This document shows positions 8,802-17,738 of a DNA stretch of 42,502 bases, in pieces. Numbering within the stretch: position 1 is the stretch's first letter; each line of letters starts with the position of its first letter. The stretch is taken from contig WQSH01000008.1 in the NCBI GenBank assembly GCA_009787995.1, positions 1-42,502 of the forward strand. Direction: 5' to 3'. The notes under the pieces were generated by a model. It made no database searches and was not told the origin of the DNA. It worked only from the letters and a program-made list of their open reading frames with translations. This DNA is from Oscillospiraceae bacterium (GTDB lineage: Bacteria; Bacillota; Clostridia; Oscillospirales; Oscillospiraceae). The translations under genes and the position numbers were made by a program.

Positions 8802-9842
8802 ATGAAAAAGCAAAAAAAACTTCTATATTTATTGCTAATATTGCCGCTCATCTCAGGCTGCTTCATGCTGCCTGTTGAGCCCCCGCTTCCGCCGCCGCCG
8901 GCAATAACTGTGCCGGATGAGCGGGCGCTTGTTACAGCGCCTGTTGCCAGAGGGGACATCAGCCTTGATGCGCATACTGTCGCGCGATATATGACAGCGA
9001 GGACAGAGCGGCATATCTTTGAGGTGGAAGGGATTCCGGTGTTGGGCATATTTGTAGCCTTTGGCGACGAGGTCTCGAAAGGCGATATAATAGCCGCGCT
9101 TTATATTCCGGAAATTGAGGCCGAGCTGGAAGGGCTCGAGCGAAAGAGGGCCTGGCTCGACCTTGAGCTTAGCCAGCTCATCGCACGGCAGAGGCTGATT
9201 GCTCGCCAGGCGGAAACTAATGGCGAGAGCGTTGACACAGCAGCGTTTAACATAATGCGAAACAACTTGCGCACTGACCTTGAACAAATAGACGAGCTGA
9301 TCGAATACGTTGCGGAACTTAACGAGGGCAGGTACCTGCGCGCTAAGATGGACGGCGTCGTAACCGACGTTTTGTCTTTTACAGAAGGCATGCGCTCCTC
9401 TTTGGCTCAGGTCGTAGCGATTGTTTCCGACCTATCATTGACGTCATTTGTCGTTGAGGGCATTTGGGCGAGGGATATGAGGCCGGGCGACCGGTTTGAA
9501 ATGACGCTGGGCGGCGGAGTTTACACAATGGAGGTCGCCGACCCAGACGAATTCGGATTTTATGTGGACAACCCCCGCCCTACAGCCTATTTGATATTTG
9601 TTGGCGCCCCGCCTGCACCGGGCTTCGAGACGACAGGCATGGTTCACATAACTTTTCGCGAGGCGACAAATGCGTTGCTCATACCCACATCGGCGCTGCG
9701 GCAGACCGAGGTGCGGAGTTTTGTTTATGTGCTAGGTGAATATGGGCTTAGGGAAGTCCGGGACGTTGAGCCGGGGGTGGCTAGTGGTGGGTTCGTTGAA
9801 ATTATTAATGGGCTCGCAGAAGGGGAGCTGGTGGTGCAATGA
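8802..9842 (+). CDS. Lipoprotein membrane-fusion adaptor 1 (HlyD/MacA-like), operon 1
   Basis: Extracellular lipid-anchored adaptor predicted to work with the FtsX permease at 12245. The signal peptide ends in the lipobox LISGC (Cys 20), followed by a Pro-rich spacer. The core has the adaptor layout: first lipoyl half ('GIFVAFGDEVSKGDIIAALY'), a charged helical hairpin, second lipoyl half ('AKMDGVVTDVLSFTEGM'), a beta-barrel and a C-terminal domain with 'LLIPTSALRQTEVRSFVYVL'. AAGGTG lies ahead of the ATG. The stop overlaps the next start by four bases, so translation is coupled. The closest relative in the window is the gene at 30288. Transported substrate unknown. Confidence 0.85.
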   Translation: MKKQKKLLYLLLILPLISGCFMLPVEPPLPPPPAITVPDERALVTAPVARGDISLDAHTVARYMTARTERHIFEVEGIPVLGIFVAFGDEVSKGDIIAALYIPEIEAELEGLERKRAWLDLELSQLIARQRLIARQAETNGESVDTAAFNIMRNNLRTDLEQIDELIEYVAELNEGRYLRAKMDGVVTDVLSFTEGMRSSLAQVVAIVSDLSLTSFVVEGIWARDMRPGDRFEMTLGGGVYTMEVADPDEFGFYVDNPRPTAYLIFVGAPPAPGFETTGMVHITFREATNALLIPTSALRQTEVRSFVYVLGEYGLREVRDVEPGVASGGFVEIINGLAEGELVVQ

Positions 9843-11020
9843 AAGTAAGCAGACTACTCTTCTGCTCGGCCTTGCTAATGAGCATCATTATTCTTGCAGC
9901 ATGTGGCATGGGCAGTACCCACATGGCTCCAGCTTTGCTTACGCCGGTCGCAAGCCGCACTGATACCGCCTTTGTCACAAGGGGGACTGTTGAGGCACTG
10001 GAAATAGTGCCTGGCATAACTCGCCTGCCGACAGTGGCGGCGCGCTCTGAGGCTGTAAGCGGGCCTGTTGCAGAAATTTTTGCATGGCCGGGAGATCAAG
10101 TAGAAGAAGGTCAGCTGATAGCTAGACTTGATGCTTCGCTTTTAGAAGAGGCTCTAGAAAATTTAGAAGCGGGCATGGTGCGCTCCCGTGCAATGCACCG
10201 CCTGCAGCTAGAGGAAGCTTCCCTGCAAACAAGCCTGCTGGAACTTGCCTATGCCGACGCCCTTGCCGCAACTCAGGAGGCAATCGGCGAAGAAGCTGGT
10301 GCAGAAAATTCAGACGGGGCGACGTCCGCTGTGCTCAGAATACGCGACCAGTTAGATTTGCAAAGGCTGAACCTGAGCCATATTACACAGAGGCATGAGC
10401 TGAATGTGCTCGATTTTGAAAGTGCGCGCAGCGGGATTTTAAGCGTTTTGGAGCATGTTGACATAAGGGCGCCCATTTCCGGCGAGGTCGTGTATACAGT
10501 CCTGCCAGGCACTTGGATAAACGCACGAGACCCTGTCTTATATATAGCCGCTCCGGGAGCGGTGTTTGTGGAATACATCTACACTACCTACAATATAGAA
10601 GATGCTTTTACCGCGCAGGAGGATGGCGAACCAATCCCTTGGGATGCTGAGCGCATTCTTGGAATTATTGACGGAATGACCTTTGAGCTTAGGAGAATCA
10701 CGCTGAGCCATGCCGAGCAAGCTTTTTACAGGAGGCGCAATCTTGAGATACCGGTGCGCTTTGAAATTCAGTCGGAGTATGGGGAACTGCCGCCCACAGG
10801 CGAAGCCGTTTTGATATGCGTGTACAGCGCTTGGGTGGAAAATGCCTTGAGGGTGCCTAGCAACGCCCTGTTCCGGGGCGGATTGGGCGAGGCATATGTA
10901 TATCGCATCGTGGAAGACCGTCTTGAGCTTGTTCATGTGACAACGGGTGTTGCCACGAGTTTCTATACGGAAATTTTGGAAGGACTATATGAAGGTGACG
11001 AGATATTTATTAGGCCGTAA
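9839..11020 (+). CDS. Lipoprotein membrane-fusion adaptor 2 (HlyD/MacA-like), operon 1
   Basis: Second adaptor with its own lipobox (ILAAC). It has the first lipoyl half 'PVAEIFAWPGDQVEEGQLIA', a long helical region with Leu/Glu-rich segments, second lipoyl half 'IRAPISGEVVYTVLPGTWI', a barrel region and a C-terminal segment 'LRVPSNALFRGGLGEAYVYR'. It differs clearly from adaptors 1 and 3 but matches the gene at 29155 along its length. The ATG overlaps the previous stop by four bases. The 'RAP(I/F)xG' motif is typical of HlyD-family proteins. Confidence 0.85.
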   Translation: MKVSRLLFCSALLMSIIILAACGMGSTHMAPALLTPVASRTDTAFVTRGTVEALEIVPGITRLPTVAARSEAVSGPVAEIFAWPGDQVEEGQLIARLDASLLEEALENLEAGMVRSRAMHRLQLEEASLQTSLLELAYADALAATQEAIGEEAGAENSDGATSAVLRIRDQLDLQRLNLSHITQRHELNVLDFESARSGILSVLEHVDIRAPISGEVVYTVLPGTWINARDPVLYIAAPGAVFVEYIYTTYNIEDAFTAQEDGEPIPWDAERILGIIDGMTFELRRITLSHAEQAFYRRRNLEIPVRFEIQSEYGELPPTGEAVLICVYSAWVENALRVPSNALFRGGLGEAYVYRIVEDRLELVHVTTGVATSFYTEILEGLYEGDEIFIRP

Positions 11021-12248
11021 GAACCGCCCCCCCATCTTCGCTCTCGCAATCCTAGCGCTGCTTTTTCTAAATGCCTGCGGCAACCATGTGCATGATGCGG
11101 ACCATGGGGTTGCGCAGGCGGTGCATGCGGGGATTATAAGAGGCCTGCCACAATACGGCGAGGCGCAGCTTGGGGACAGGGCTTTTCAAGTGACGCAGGC
11201 AACAGTTCGCAATTTGGCGAGGGATTTATCTTTGGGGCCGCGACTTATTTTCCCCATTGGCGAAACTGTCTCAATCTTGCAGACTGAAGGGGAAATGACT
11301 TTTTTTGTGCAAAGCGGAGACATTGTACGCGAAGGAGACGTGCTTGGCAGACATGACTTTGCGGTCGAAAGACGCAATGAGCTGTCATATTCGGTGGCAA
11401 GGGAACAGTTGGATCGGTTTAATAGGGAGTTTTCCCGGGAGCGCAGAAGGCGGCTTGACGAAATTGCCCAAGCCCGCACCAGGCTGTCCGCTGCGACTGA
11501 AACTGAGCGCCAACGACTATCCCTTTCGCTAAGGCAGCTCGAGGTTGACCTAGAGCTATACACTATGAGAAGCGAGACGACCCGAGACGAGTTGAGCGCC
11601 CAAGTGGCTGAGGCTGCTTCGTTGCTCGGTTCCGAAGAGCTCTTTGCTCCATTTGACGGCATGGTTGCAAACGTCTTTTATGTCGGGGGCATGGCGGGCT
11701 TTTTCGGCAGGGCTAGCATAGAAATTGACATTGTAGACCCAAGCGTGTTCTTTTTTGAAGTCATAGTCAGAGATATATTTTTCACGACAAATCATTACAA
11801 TGTACTGGGGCATGGCGACATTATCCCGATGCGCGCAGGGCTTTTTCCAGAGGACGAGGGCGAAGAGGGCGAGCCTACTATCATAGAGTTCCAAGCGCGC
11901 GTCGTCACAGAGTCTTGGGCCGCCGGTATGCGAGGGCCTTTTACCTATTGGCTCAGTCCCGTGGATGAGGAAGGTCTTTTGGAAACCCTTAGGGAGATTG
12001 ATGACGGGCACCCCCTAAACACGCTTAGGCGAATGAGGCTTGGCGCAGGGGTTCAGGTCGTCGATGTTCCGGACAGCTTGACATTGCCTATCGGGGTGGT
12101 ACACAGCGAGGGGGATGCCCGATTTGTATACATATATAACGATGGGCGGCTGGGCAAGCGATTTATCCATGCTGTGCCGCTCGGCGACAGATATATGCAC
12201 ATTATTACCGGGTTAGATGCCGGCACAGAGGTGGTGATTAATCCTTGA
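10989..12248 (+). CDS. Lipoprotein membrane-fusion adaptor 3 (HlyD-like), operon 1
   Basis: Third adaptor, with lipobox FLNAC after a short basic n-region. Residues of the lipoyl type ('FFVQSGDIVREGDVLGR') are followed by an Arg/Glu-rich coiled-coil hairpin ('REFSRERRRRLDEIAQARTR') and a second lipoyl half ('LFAPFDGMVANVFYVGG'), then barrel and C-terminal domains. ATG at 10989 is chosen because GGAAGG precedes it and the signal peptide follows directly; this overlaps the adaptor-2 gene by 32 bases. It pairs with the gene at 27924. The stop overlaps the TTG start of the permease as TTGA, mirroring the ATGA overlap in operon 2. Confidence 0.83.
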   Translation: MKVTRYLLGRKNRPPIFALAILALLFLNACGNHVHDADHGVAQAVHAGIIRGLPQYGEAQLGDRAFQVTQATVRNLARDLSLGPRLIFPIGETVSILQTEGEMTFFVQSGDIVREGDVLGRHDFAVERRNELSYSVAREQLDRFNREFSRERRRRLDEIAQARTRLSAATETERQRLSLSLRQLEVDLELYTMRSETTRDELSAQVAEAASLLGSEELFAPFDGMVANVFYVGGMAGFFGRASIEIDIVDPSVFFFEVIVRDIFFTTNHYNVLGHGDIIPMRAGLFPEDEGEEGEPTIIEFQARVVTESWAAGMRGPFTYWLSPVDEEGLLETLREIDDGHPLNTLRRMRLGAGVQVVDVPDSLTLPIGVVHSEGDARFVYIYNDGRLGKRFIHAVPLGDRYMHIITGLDAGTEVVINP

Positions 12249-15100
12249 TTGGATTTTTGATGCACAAAATTTGGAAAAACAAGTGGCTGATGCTCTGTCT
12301 GATTTTGGGCAACATCATTCTTATTGGTGTCGTGACGGTCGTTCCGCTATTCACCACAGCGACGATGCAGAGGGTTTTTCAAGAGGACTTGCGGTATGTT
12401 CAAGAGACGCAAAACACGTTCCCTGCAATGATTTCAATACGCTTTAACGCCAATGCCGCACCCCTGGGGGAACGTTATTCAATATACCTTGCATCGCGGG
12501 ATGTGCTAGTTGACAGGGCGGTTGAAGATATGGGCGTGCCCACCCTCTTTGGGATACGGACATATGCGCTCAACAATTGGCGGGTCAGGCCTGCCGTGGC
12601 AAGGGAACTCCCCAATAGCAACCGTACGCTAAGCTTGGTTGCACCTGAAGGTTTTGAGCAGCACATCAGACTCATATATGGCAGGATGCCGTCAGACGAG
12701 CTAGTTGAAGGAAATATAATCGAAGTCCTTGCGCGCAGCGACGAGATGTTCCGCCACAACCTGTTGCTCGGAGAGTTGATGATTGCGCCGGATGTCACCC
12801 ATCAGGATGGCAGAAACGCCCACCTGCGGATTGTGGGGGCATTTGAGCTGCTCGACGGTTCGGAGACGTATTGGTCGGCGGTGCCTATGGTACTGCACAA
12901 TTCGCTGCTGATATCCGAAAGCTTGGTGTCCGACCATTTTTTGGCAAACCCAAGCGACGATTTGCTCCTCACCTCGACATGGACGCATGTTCTGGACTGG
13001 GAAGAAATGCGCATAGGCAGCATCCCTCATTATAGGCAGTCGATATACTACAGCAGGGATTTTTTCAACACGCAAGGCGGCATTTGGTTTTATAGCGTAA
13101 ATTTCTATGACACCATGGGGCTGTTTACTGCCCGCACCGAGCACCTAAGCATTACTCTCTTGGTGCTCCAAATCCCGATTTATGTGATGCTGGCACTGTT
13201 TATGTACATGGTGACCAAGCAGATTCTGCTCTTGGACAGCAACGATATTTCTGTGCTAAAGAGCAGGGGGGCGAGCCGTCGGCAGATTTTGGGCATTTAT
13301 GCCCTTCAGGGGCTGTTTGTTGCGGCGGTCAGTTTCCCAATCGGCTTGGGCTTCGGGGTGGCTTTGTGCCACGCCATCGGCTCTAGCAGCGGCTTTTTAG
13401 AGTTGGTCAACAGAGAGGCCCTGACAGTGGACATCACAGGGCAGGCCATCCTGTACGCCGCCATAGGCATGGCCATATCATATTTGTACCTGTTGCTTCC
13501 TGTGATAAACCTGTCTAGGGTCGCAATTCTCGACCATAAACGGAGCAAGGCGAGAAAGTCCGCCAAGCCCTTGTGGCAGAGGTATTTCCTTGATGTGCTC
13601 ATTTTTGCCGCAGCTGTACTGGTGCTCTACAATTACAATGCACAGCGGGAGATAATGATGTCAGCACTGCATGAGGTCAGGTCTTACGACCCGCTGCTTT
13701 TCGCAGGCTCATCTTTGTTTATCATAGGCACAGCCCTCCTGCTCCTGCGCCTTTACCCCTACTTTATGCGCCTTATATACCATGCAGGGCGCAAGTGGTT
13801 TGGCCCTGCTGTCTACGCCTCGATGGTCAAGGTCAGCCGCAGCGGGGGCGGCGAGCAGTTTATCATGCTGTTCCTGGTATTTACCGTAGCCGTTGGGGTT
13901 TTTTCAGCGCAAGCCGCTAGGACGCTGAATCTTGACAATGCCCATCGGATACAATACTTGAGCGGGACTGACCTGATGATTAGGCAGGCTTGGAGGAGCA
14001 ATATGCCTTCTACGGAAATGGTGGCGATGGGGCTGGCATCAATCCCTGATAGGGTGGAATACATTGTGCCGGATACCGAGCAATTTTTCCAGCTTGAGGA
14101 AGTCTATGCCATAACCCGCGTCTTGCGCCGTTCCGCCACTGTTCGTATGGATCGGTCTGTAGTCAATGATGTGGCCCTGATGGGCATCGAGACGGACAGC
14201 TTTGGTGAGACGTCGTGGTTCCGAAATGATTTGCTCCCCATTCACATCAACCATTTTCTCAATGTGCTGGCCGTACACCCTGACGGGGTGCTGCTTTCAT
14301 CTAATTTTCACTATGAGCTGGGGTATCGCATAGGCGATTCTGTGGTCATAATAGTGCCGATTGCGGTCGGGCTTGACCTTTTTGGGCGCTTTGAGATTGT
14401 GGGCTTTGTGGACCACTGGCCCACCTTTCAGCCTGTGAGGATGTCGCAGCTGGATACAGGGGAATTAATACAAGAAACCCGATCTTTGGCGGTTGCCAAC
14501 CTCGGGCACCTGCAGCTCAACTGGGGTGTTTTGCCTTACCAGCTTTGGATGCGCACAAATGGCGTGCCCCATCAGTTCATGTATGACTTCATAGCCGAGA
14601 ATCGCATCAGCGTCGCCGAGTTTTACGACACTTCCCGCTCACTCACGGAAATGTTGTCCGACCCCCTTGTGCAAAGCACCAACGGCGTGCTGACCATCAG
14701 CTTTATCATGACGATGCTGCTGTGCATGTCAGGCTTTTTGATTTACTGGATTTTATCAATAAAGGGCCGCCTCCTGCAATTCGGCGTGTTCCGGGCAATG
14801 GGCTTGGGCAGGAATGGGATAATGAGCATACTAATAAGCGAGCAGGTGCTCATAACAATTTCGGCGCTCATCATAGGGGGCATAATCGGAGAGGCGACAT
14901 CGCGTCTCTTTGTGCCCCTGGTCCAGCTCTCTTACACGGCGGCCGATCAGGTCATCCCCCTGCTAATAGTGATGGAACCCATGGACTATATCACGATTTA
15001 TGGTATACTGGGCTTTATGCTGGTGCTCTGCGTATCGATTTTGGCAAGATACACATTGCGCGTGAACGTATCGCAAGTGCTCAAACTTGGAGAGGATTAA
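12245..15100 (+). CDS. FtsX/MacB-type ABC permease, operon 1 (951 residues)
   Basis: Large double-FtsX membrane protein, much longer than a typical ~400-residue MacB/LolC subunit. One N-terminal helix is followed by a ~260-residue extracellular domain, three helices near 300-420 ('QIPIYVMLALFMYMVTKQIL'), a central group of helices near 450-560, a second extracellular domain, and three C-terminal helices starting with 'TISFIMTMLLCMSGFLIYWI'. The two-domain layout suggests that one polypeptide does the work of two half-permeases. The TTG start at 12245 is supported by the paralogue at 27927, where the same position is ATG. Two ATPase genes follow directly. The family drives mechanical export or envelope remodelling rather than classical import. 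Confidence 0.9.
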   Translation: MIGFLMHKIWKNKWLMLCLILGNIILIGVVTVVPLFTTATMQRVFQEDLRYVQETQNTFPAMISIRFNANAAPLGERYSIYLASRDVLVDRAVEDMGVPTLFGIRTYALNNWRVRPAVARELPNSNRTLSLVAPEGFEQHIRLIYGRMPSDELVEGNIIEVLARSDEMFRHNLLLGELMIAPDVTHQDGRNAHLRIVGAFELLDGSETYWSAVPMVLHNSLLISESLVSDHFLANPSDDLLLTSTWTHVLDWEEMRIGSIPHYRQSIYYSRDFFNTQGGIWFYSVNFYDTMGLFTARTEHLSITLLVLQIPIYVMLALFMYMVTKQILLLDSNDISVLKSRGASRRQILGIYALQGLFVAAVSFPIGLGFGVALCHAIGSSSGFLELVNREALTVDITGQAILYAAIGMAISYLYLLLPVINLSRVAILDHKRSKARKSAKPLWQRYFLDVLIFAAAVLVLYNYNAQREIMMSALHEVRSYDPLLFAGSSLFIIGTALLLLRLYPYFMRLIYHAGRKWFGPAVYASMVKVSRSGGGEQFIMLFLVFTVAVGVFSAQAARTLNLDNAHRIQYLSGTDLMIRQAWRSNMPSTEMVAMGLASIPDRVEYIVPDTEQFFQLEEVYAITRVLRRSATVRMDRSVVNDVALMGIETDSFGETSWFRNDLLPIHINHFLNVLAVHPDGVLLSSNFHYELGYRIGDSVVIIVPIAVGLDLFGRFEIVGFVDHWPTFQPVRMSQLDTGELIQETRSLAVANLGHLQLNWGVLPYQLWMRTNGVPHQFMYDFIAENRISVAEFYDTSRSLTEMLSDPLVQSTNGVLTISFIMTMLLCMSGFLIYWILSIKGRLLQFGVFRAMGLGRNGIMSILISEQVLITISALIIGGIIGEATSRLFVPLVQLSYTAADQVIPLLIVMEPMDYITIYGILGFMLVLCVSILARYTLRVNVSQVLKLGED

Positions 15101-15105
15101 TGTGA

Positions 15106-15789
15106 ATGAATAACATTATTATGGAGGCTGCCGGCGTGAAACGAGGGTTCCCAATGGGGGGCGGAACTTTCTGGGCGCTCAAGGGCCTGTCGCTGCAAGT
15201 ACGAGAAAATGGGCTCACAATACTAAAGGGCAGGTCGGGCAGCGGCAAGACCACTCTTATGAACCTGCTGGGCGCGCTAGATCACCCCACGGAGGGAGAG
15301 ATAACCTTGGATGGCGCATCCATTACGAAGATTTCGGAAAAAAAGCGCGACAATCTGCGCCGCAACGAAATGGGCTTCGTCTTTCAATCCGTCGCCCTCG
15401 TCGGGATGATGACGGCCTTTGAGAATGTTGAATACATCCTGCGCATAAGCGGATATCCTGCAAGCGAGCGCAGGGCAAGGGTGGAGTCCTGCCTGGAGAG
15501 GGTCGGGCTTGCGGCGCGCATGCACCACCTGCCCCCCGAGCTATCCGGCGGCGAGCAGCAGCGCGTGGCCATCGCCCGCGCAATAGCGCATAAGCCCAGA
15601 ATAATATTCGCCGATGAGCCGACGGCAGAGCTGGATACAAACACGGGCTTGCAGGTAGTGAAGATTTTTAAAGACCTCATAGAGCACGAAAATGCGACCG
15701 TAGTCATGACTACGCACGACCCCGGCCTGATGGATGTGGCAGATAGAGTGTACGAATTGGCAGATGGAGAGATAATAAATGAGTTCTGA
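15106..15789 (+). CDS. ABC ATPase 1 (LolD/MacB type)
   Basis: Nucleotide-binding subunit for the FtsX permease. All motifs are intact: Walker A GRSGSGKTT (42-50), Q-loop FVFQ (91-94), signature LSGGEQQ (146-152), Walker B IIFADE (166-171) and switch His in TTHD (His 204). At 227 residues it is a bare domain of normal family length. GGAGAGG lies ahead of the ATG, five bases after the permease stop. It overlaps the second ATPase by 11 bases. The two ATPases differ in sequence, so a heterodimer on one permease is plausible. Confidence 0.93.
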   Translation: MNNIIMEAAGVKRGFPMGGGTFWALKGLSLQVRENGLTILKGRSGSGKTTLMNLLGALDHPTEGEITLDGASITKISEKKRDNLRRNEMGFVFQSVALVGMMTAFENVEYILRISGYPASERRARVESCLERVGLAARMHHLPPELSGGEQQRVAIARAIAHKPRIIFADEPTAELDTNTGLQVVKIFKDLIEHENATVVMTTHDPGLMDVADRVYELADGEIINEF

Positions 15790-16678
15790 TAATCAAATCA
15801 TCGTAGCGGAAAATTTAGTCAAGATATATAAGACAAAGGATATTGAGGTTTTGGCGCTCCAAGGGCTGGACCTTGTAATCGAGCGCGGCGAGGTAATGGC
15901 CATTATTGGAAACAGCGGGAGCGGCAAGTCAACCCTGCTGAACATGGTTGGCGGACTTGACAAGCCATCTGCCGGCGCACTGTTTGTGGATGGCAAGGAT
16001 TTGTTTAAGCTGGGCGAAAAAGACTTGGTGGACTACAAAACCGTGACAGTCGGCTTTGTGTGGCAAAACAACGCCCGCAACCTCATCCCGTATCTCTCAG
16101 CGATAGAAAACGTGATGATGCCCATGCAGTTTAACCGCATAAGCCCTATAAAAGACAAAAAGACGAGAGCCATGGAGCTGCTGGAGCTTATGGGCATGGG
16201 CAAGCGCGCAAAGCACCGCCTAAACCAACTCTCCGGTGGCGAGCAGCAGAGGGTGGCCATAGCTCTGGCTCTGGCAAACCACCCTGCGGTGCTCCTTGCC
16301 GACGAGCCGACAGGCAGCGTGGATACAAGCACCACAAACGCCATTTTAGATATGTTCCGCACTATAAACAAGGAGCTGGGCACGACAATTGTAATAGTTA
16401 CCCACGACCAAGAGATTGCCAAAAAGGTCGAACGGGTCGTGGCGATCAGGGACGGCAAAACCTCCAGCGAGTTTCTTATGAGCCATGGATATGCCGACAA
16501 GCTCCAAGGCATTGAGGGCTTTACCCTAGGTGAGCAAGTGGAGCTGGCCGTGCTCGACAGGGCGGGGCGCATACAGATTCCAAGGGCACTGCTGGATAAA
16601 ATGGACATAGAAAACAACCGACTGCACATCCATATGGACGACGACGGGCGCATAATCCTAACTGCGCCGGGACGTTAG
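15779..16678 (+). CDS. ABC ATPase 2 with C-terminal AbrB/SpoVT-like domain
   Basis: Residues 1-228 form a complete LolD/MacB-type ATPase: Walker A GNSGSGKST (44-52), Q-loop FVWQ (93-96), signature LSGGEQQ (151-157), Walker B VLLADE (171-176), switch His in VTHD. After a short linker, residues about 256-296 ('VLDRAGRIQIPRALLDKMDI' then 'DDDGRIIL') have the swapped-hairpin pattern 'D(x)GRxxIP' of AbrB/MazE/SpoVT-like domains. Similar tails are known on some other ABC ATPases, where the function is unclear; dimerisation or regulation of the ATPase pair is a reasonable guess and DNA binding is not shown. Overlaps ATPase 1 by 11 bases. Confidence 0.88.
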   Translation: MSSDNQIIVAENLVKIYKTKDIEVLALQGLDLVIERGEVMAIIGNSGSGKSTLLNMVGGLDKPSAGALFVDGKDLFKLGEKDLVDYKTVTVGFVWQNNARNLIPYLSAIENVMMPMQFNRISPIKDKKTRAMELLELMGMGKRAKHRLNQLSGGEQQRVAIALALANHPAVLLADEPTGSVDTSTTNAILDMFRTINKELGTTIVIVTHDQEIAKKVERVVAIRDGKTSSEFLMSHGYADKLQGIEGFTLGEQVELAVLDRAGRIQIPRALLDKMDIENNRLHIHMDDDGRIILTAPGR

Positions 16679-16706
16679 GTGAATCGCTTTGTGAAAAGGG
16701 GAGCTT

Positions 16707-17738
16707 ATGATTGAACAGGTAAAAAAGCCCGATAGAGACAAGGCTTTGATAAACATTCTTGAGCGGATGGCAGGCCAAATCGGCAAACAAGACCACTTGC
16801 TTGAAGAAATCGTCAAACAGCAGGGCGAGTACGCTAAGGAGGTCTCGAAAGCACAAAGCCACAGGCGCGGGCTTCAAACGGAAACAGAGCAGGCAATAGA
16901 CAAGCTGCACGAAGCAATAGGGCGCTATCGTGGAGATATGCTCAGCATTGTCAGCGAGCAGGATACTATCACCAAAAATATGATAGAGCTAAATAAGCTC
17001 GTCAACCAAGCGATGTATCAAATGGAGCTCAGCAACAAGAGGCTTGCAGATTTAGATAAAAGCGTCCAAGCGCACGAGAAAACACTTGGAGAAAAAAGCG
17101 ATCACATAATAAAACAAACCGAGATAATTCCGCAGGAGATTGCCGAAGCAAGCAACAGGGATGCAAAAATGCACTCCGATACCGAAAAGCGCATAGGTGA
17201 GCTGCGGAACGAAGCAATGCGGCAGCTAGAAAAAATGCATGCCGATGCCGAGAAGCGTTTTGGGGAGCTGCGAAGCGAAACCCAGCGGCAATTGGACAAA
17301 ATGCACGCCGATGCCGAAAAACGCTTCGTAGACCTGCGAAACGAAACTCAACGCCAGTCGGAAAAAACGCAAAGGGACACCTCCCGACGGCTGCTGATTC
17401 TGGGCGATATAGATTCAGCATTACAGACGCTGCTCATACGCACAGAGCCGCCGGAGAAGAAGCCCTTTATTTTCATACGCATTTTCAAGAGGGTTTTCAA
17501 AGTATTAAAGAACAAATTAGCGGTAATTTCTTGGCCGTTTTCAAAAAAAGAGGACGAGCACATTGAAGAAGGGCAACCGATGGTGCTAAAGAGCGTAGGC
17601 GAGCAGATTAAGGGAGATGCACCGGAGGCATTAGAGAGTCCCGCAGACGAACAGAGCTCTGACGAGGGCTCCGACGAGAATGCTGAGGCACTGGAAGATT
17701 TGGACGAAAATGCAAAAACAGAAAATGAAGAGTTATGA
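16707..17738 (+). CDS. Coiled-coil protein with three 22-residue repeats
   Basis: Function not recognised. There is no signal peptide; the protein is almost all charged helix. Three tandem repeats of 22 residues lie in the middle (about residues 152-220), two of them beginning KMHADAEKRF and all carrying 'LRxExxRQ'; the DNA repeats are 66 bases long (about 17167-17364). Then comes a basic/aromatic stretch 'FIFIRIFKRVFKVLKNKLAV' that could lie along a membrane, and a strongly acidic C-terminus. AAGGGGAGC precedes the ATG, 28 bases after the ATPase 2 stop, so it is probably the last gene of operon 1. A cytoplasmic scaffold for the transporter is possible. Operon 2 lacks it. Confidence 0.75.
   Translation: MIEQVKKPDRDKALINILERMAGQIGKQDHLLEEIVKQQGEYAKEVSKAQSHRRGLQTETEQAIDKLHEAIGRYRGDMLSIVSEQDTITKNMIELNKLVNQAMYQMELSNKRLADLDKSVQAHEKTLGEKSDHIIKQTEIIPQEIAEASNRDAKMHSDTEKRIGELRNEAMRQLEKMHADAEKRFGELRSETQRQLDKMHADAEKRFVDLRNETQRQSEKTQRDTSRRLLILGDIDSALQTLLIRTEPPEKKPFIFIRIFKRVFKVLKNKLAVISWPFSKKEDEHIEEGQPMVLKSVGEQIKGDAPEALESPADEQSSDEGSDENAEALEDLDENAKTENEEL

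Noticed and set aside
16033-16653. Antisense ORF of 206 codons in ABC ATPase 2
   Set aside because: Ser-rich shadow of a gene with all ATPase motifs.
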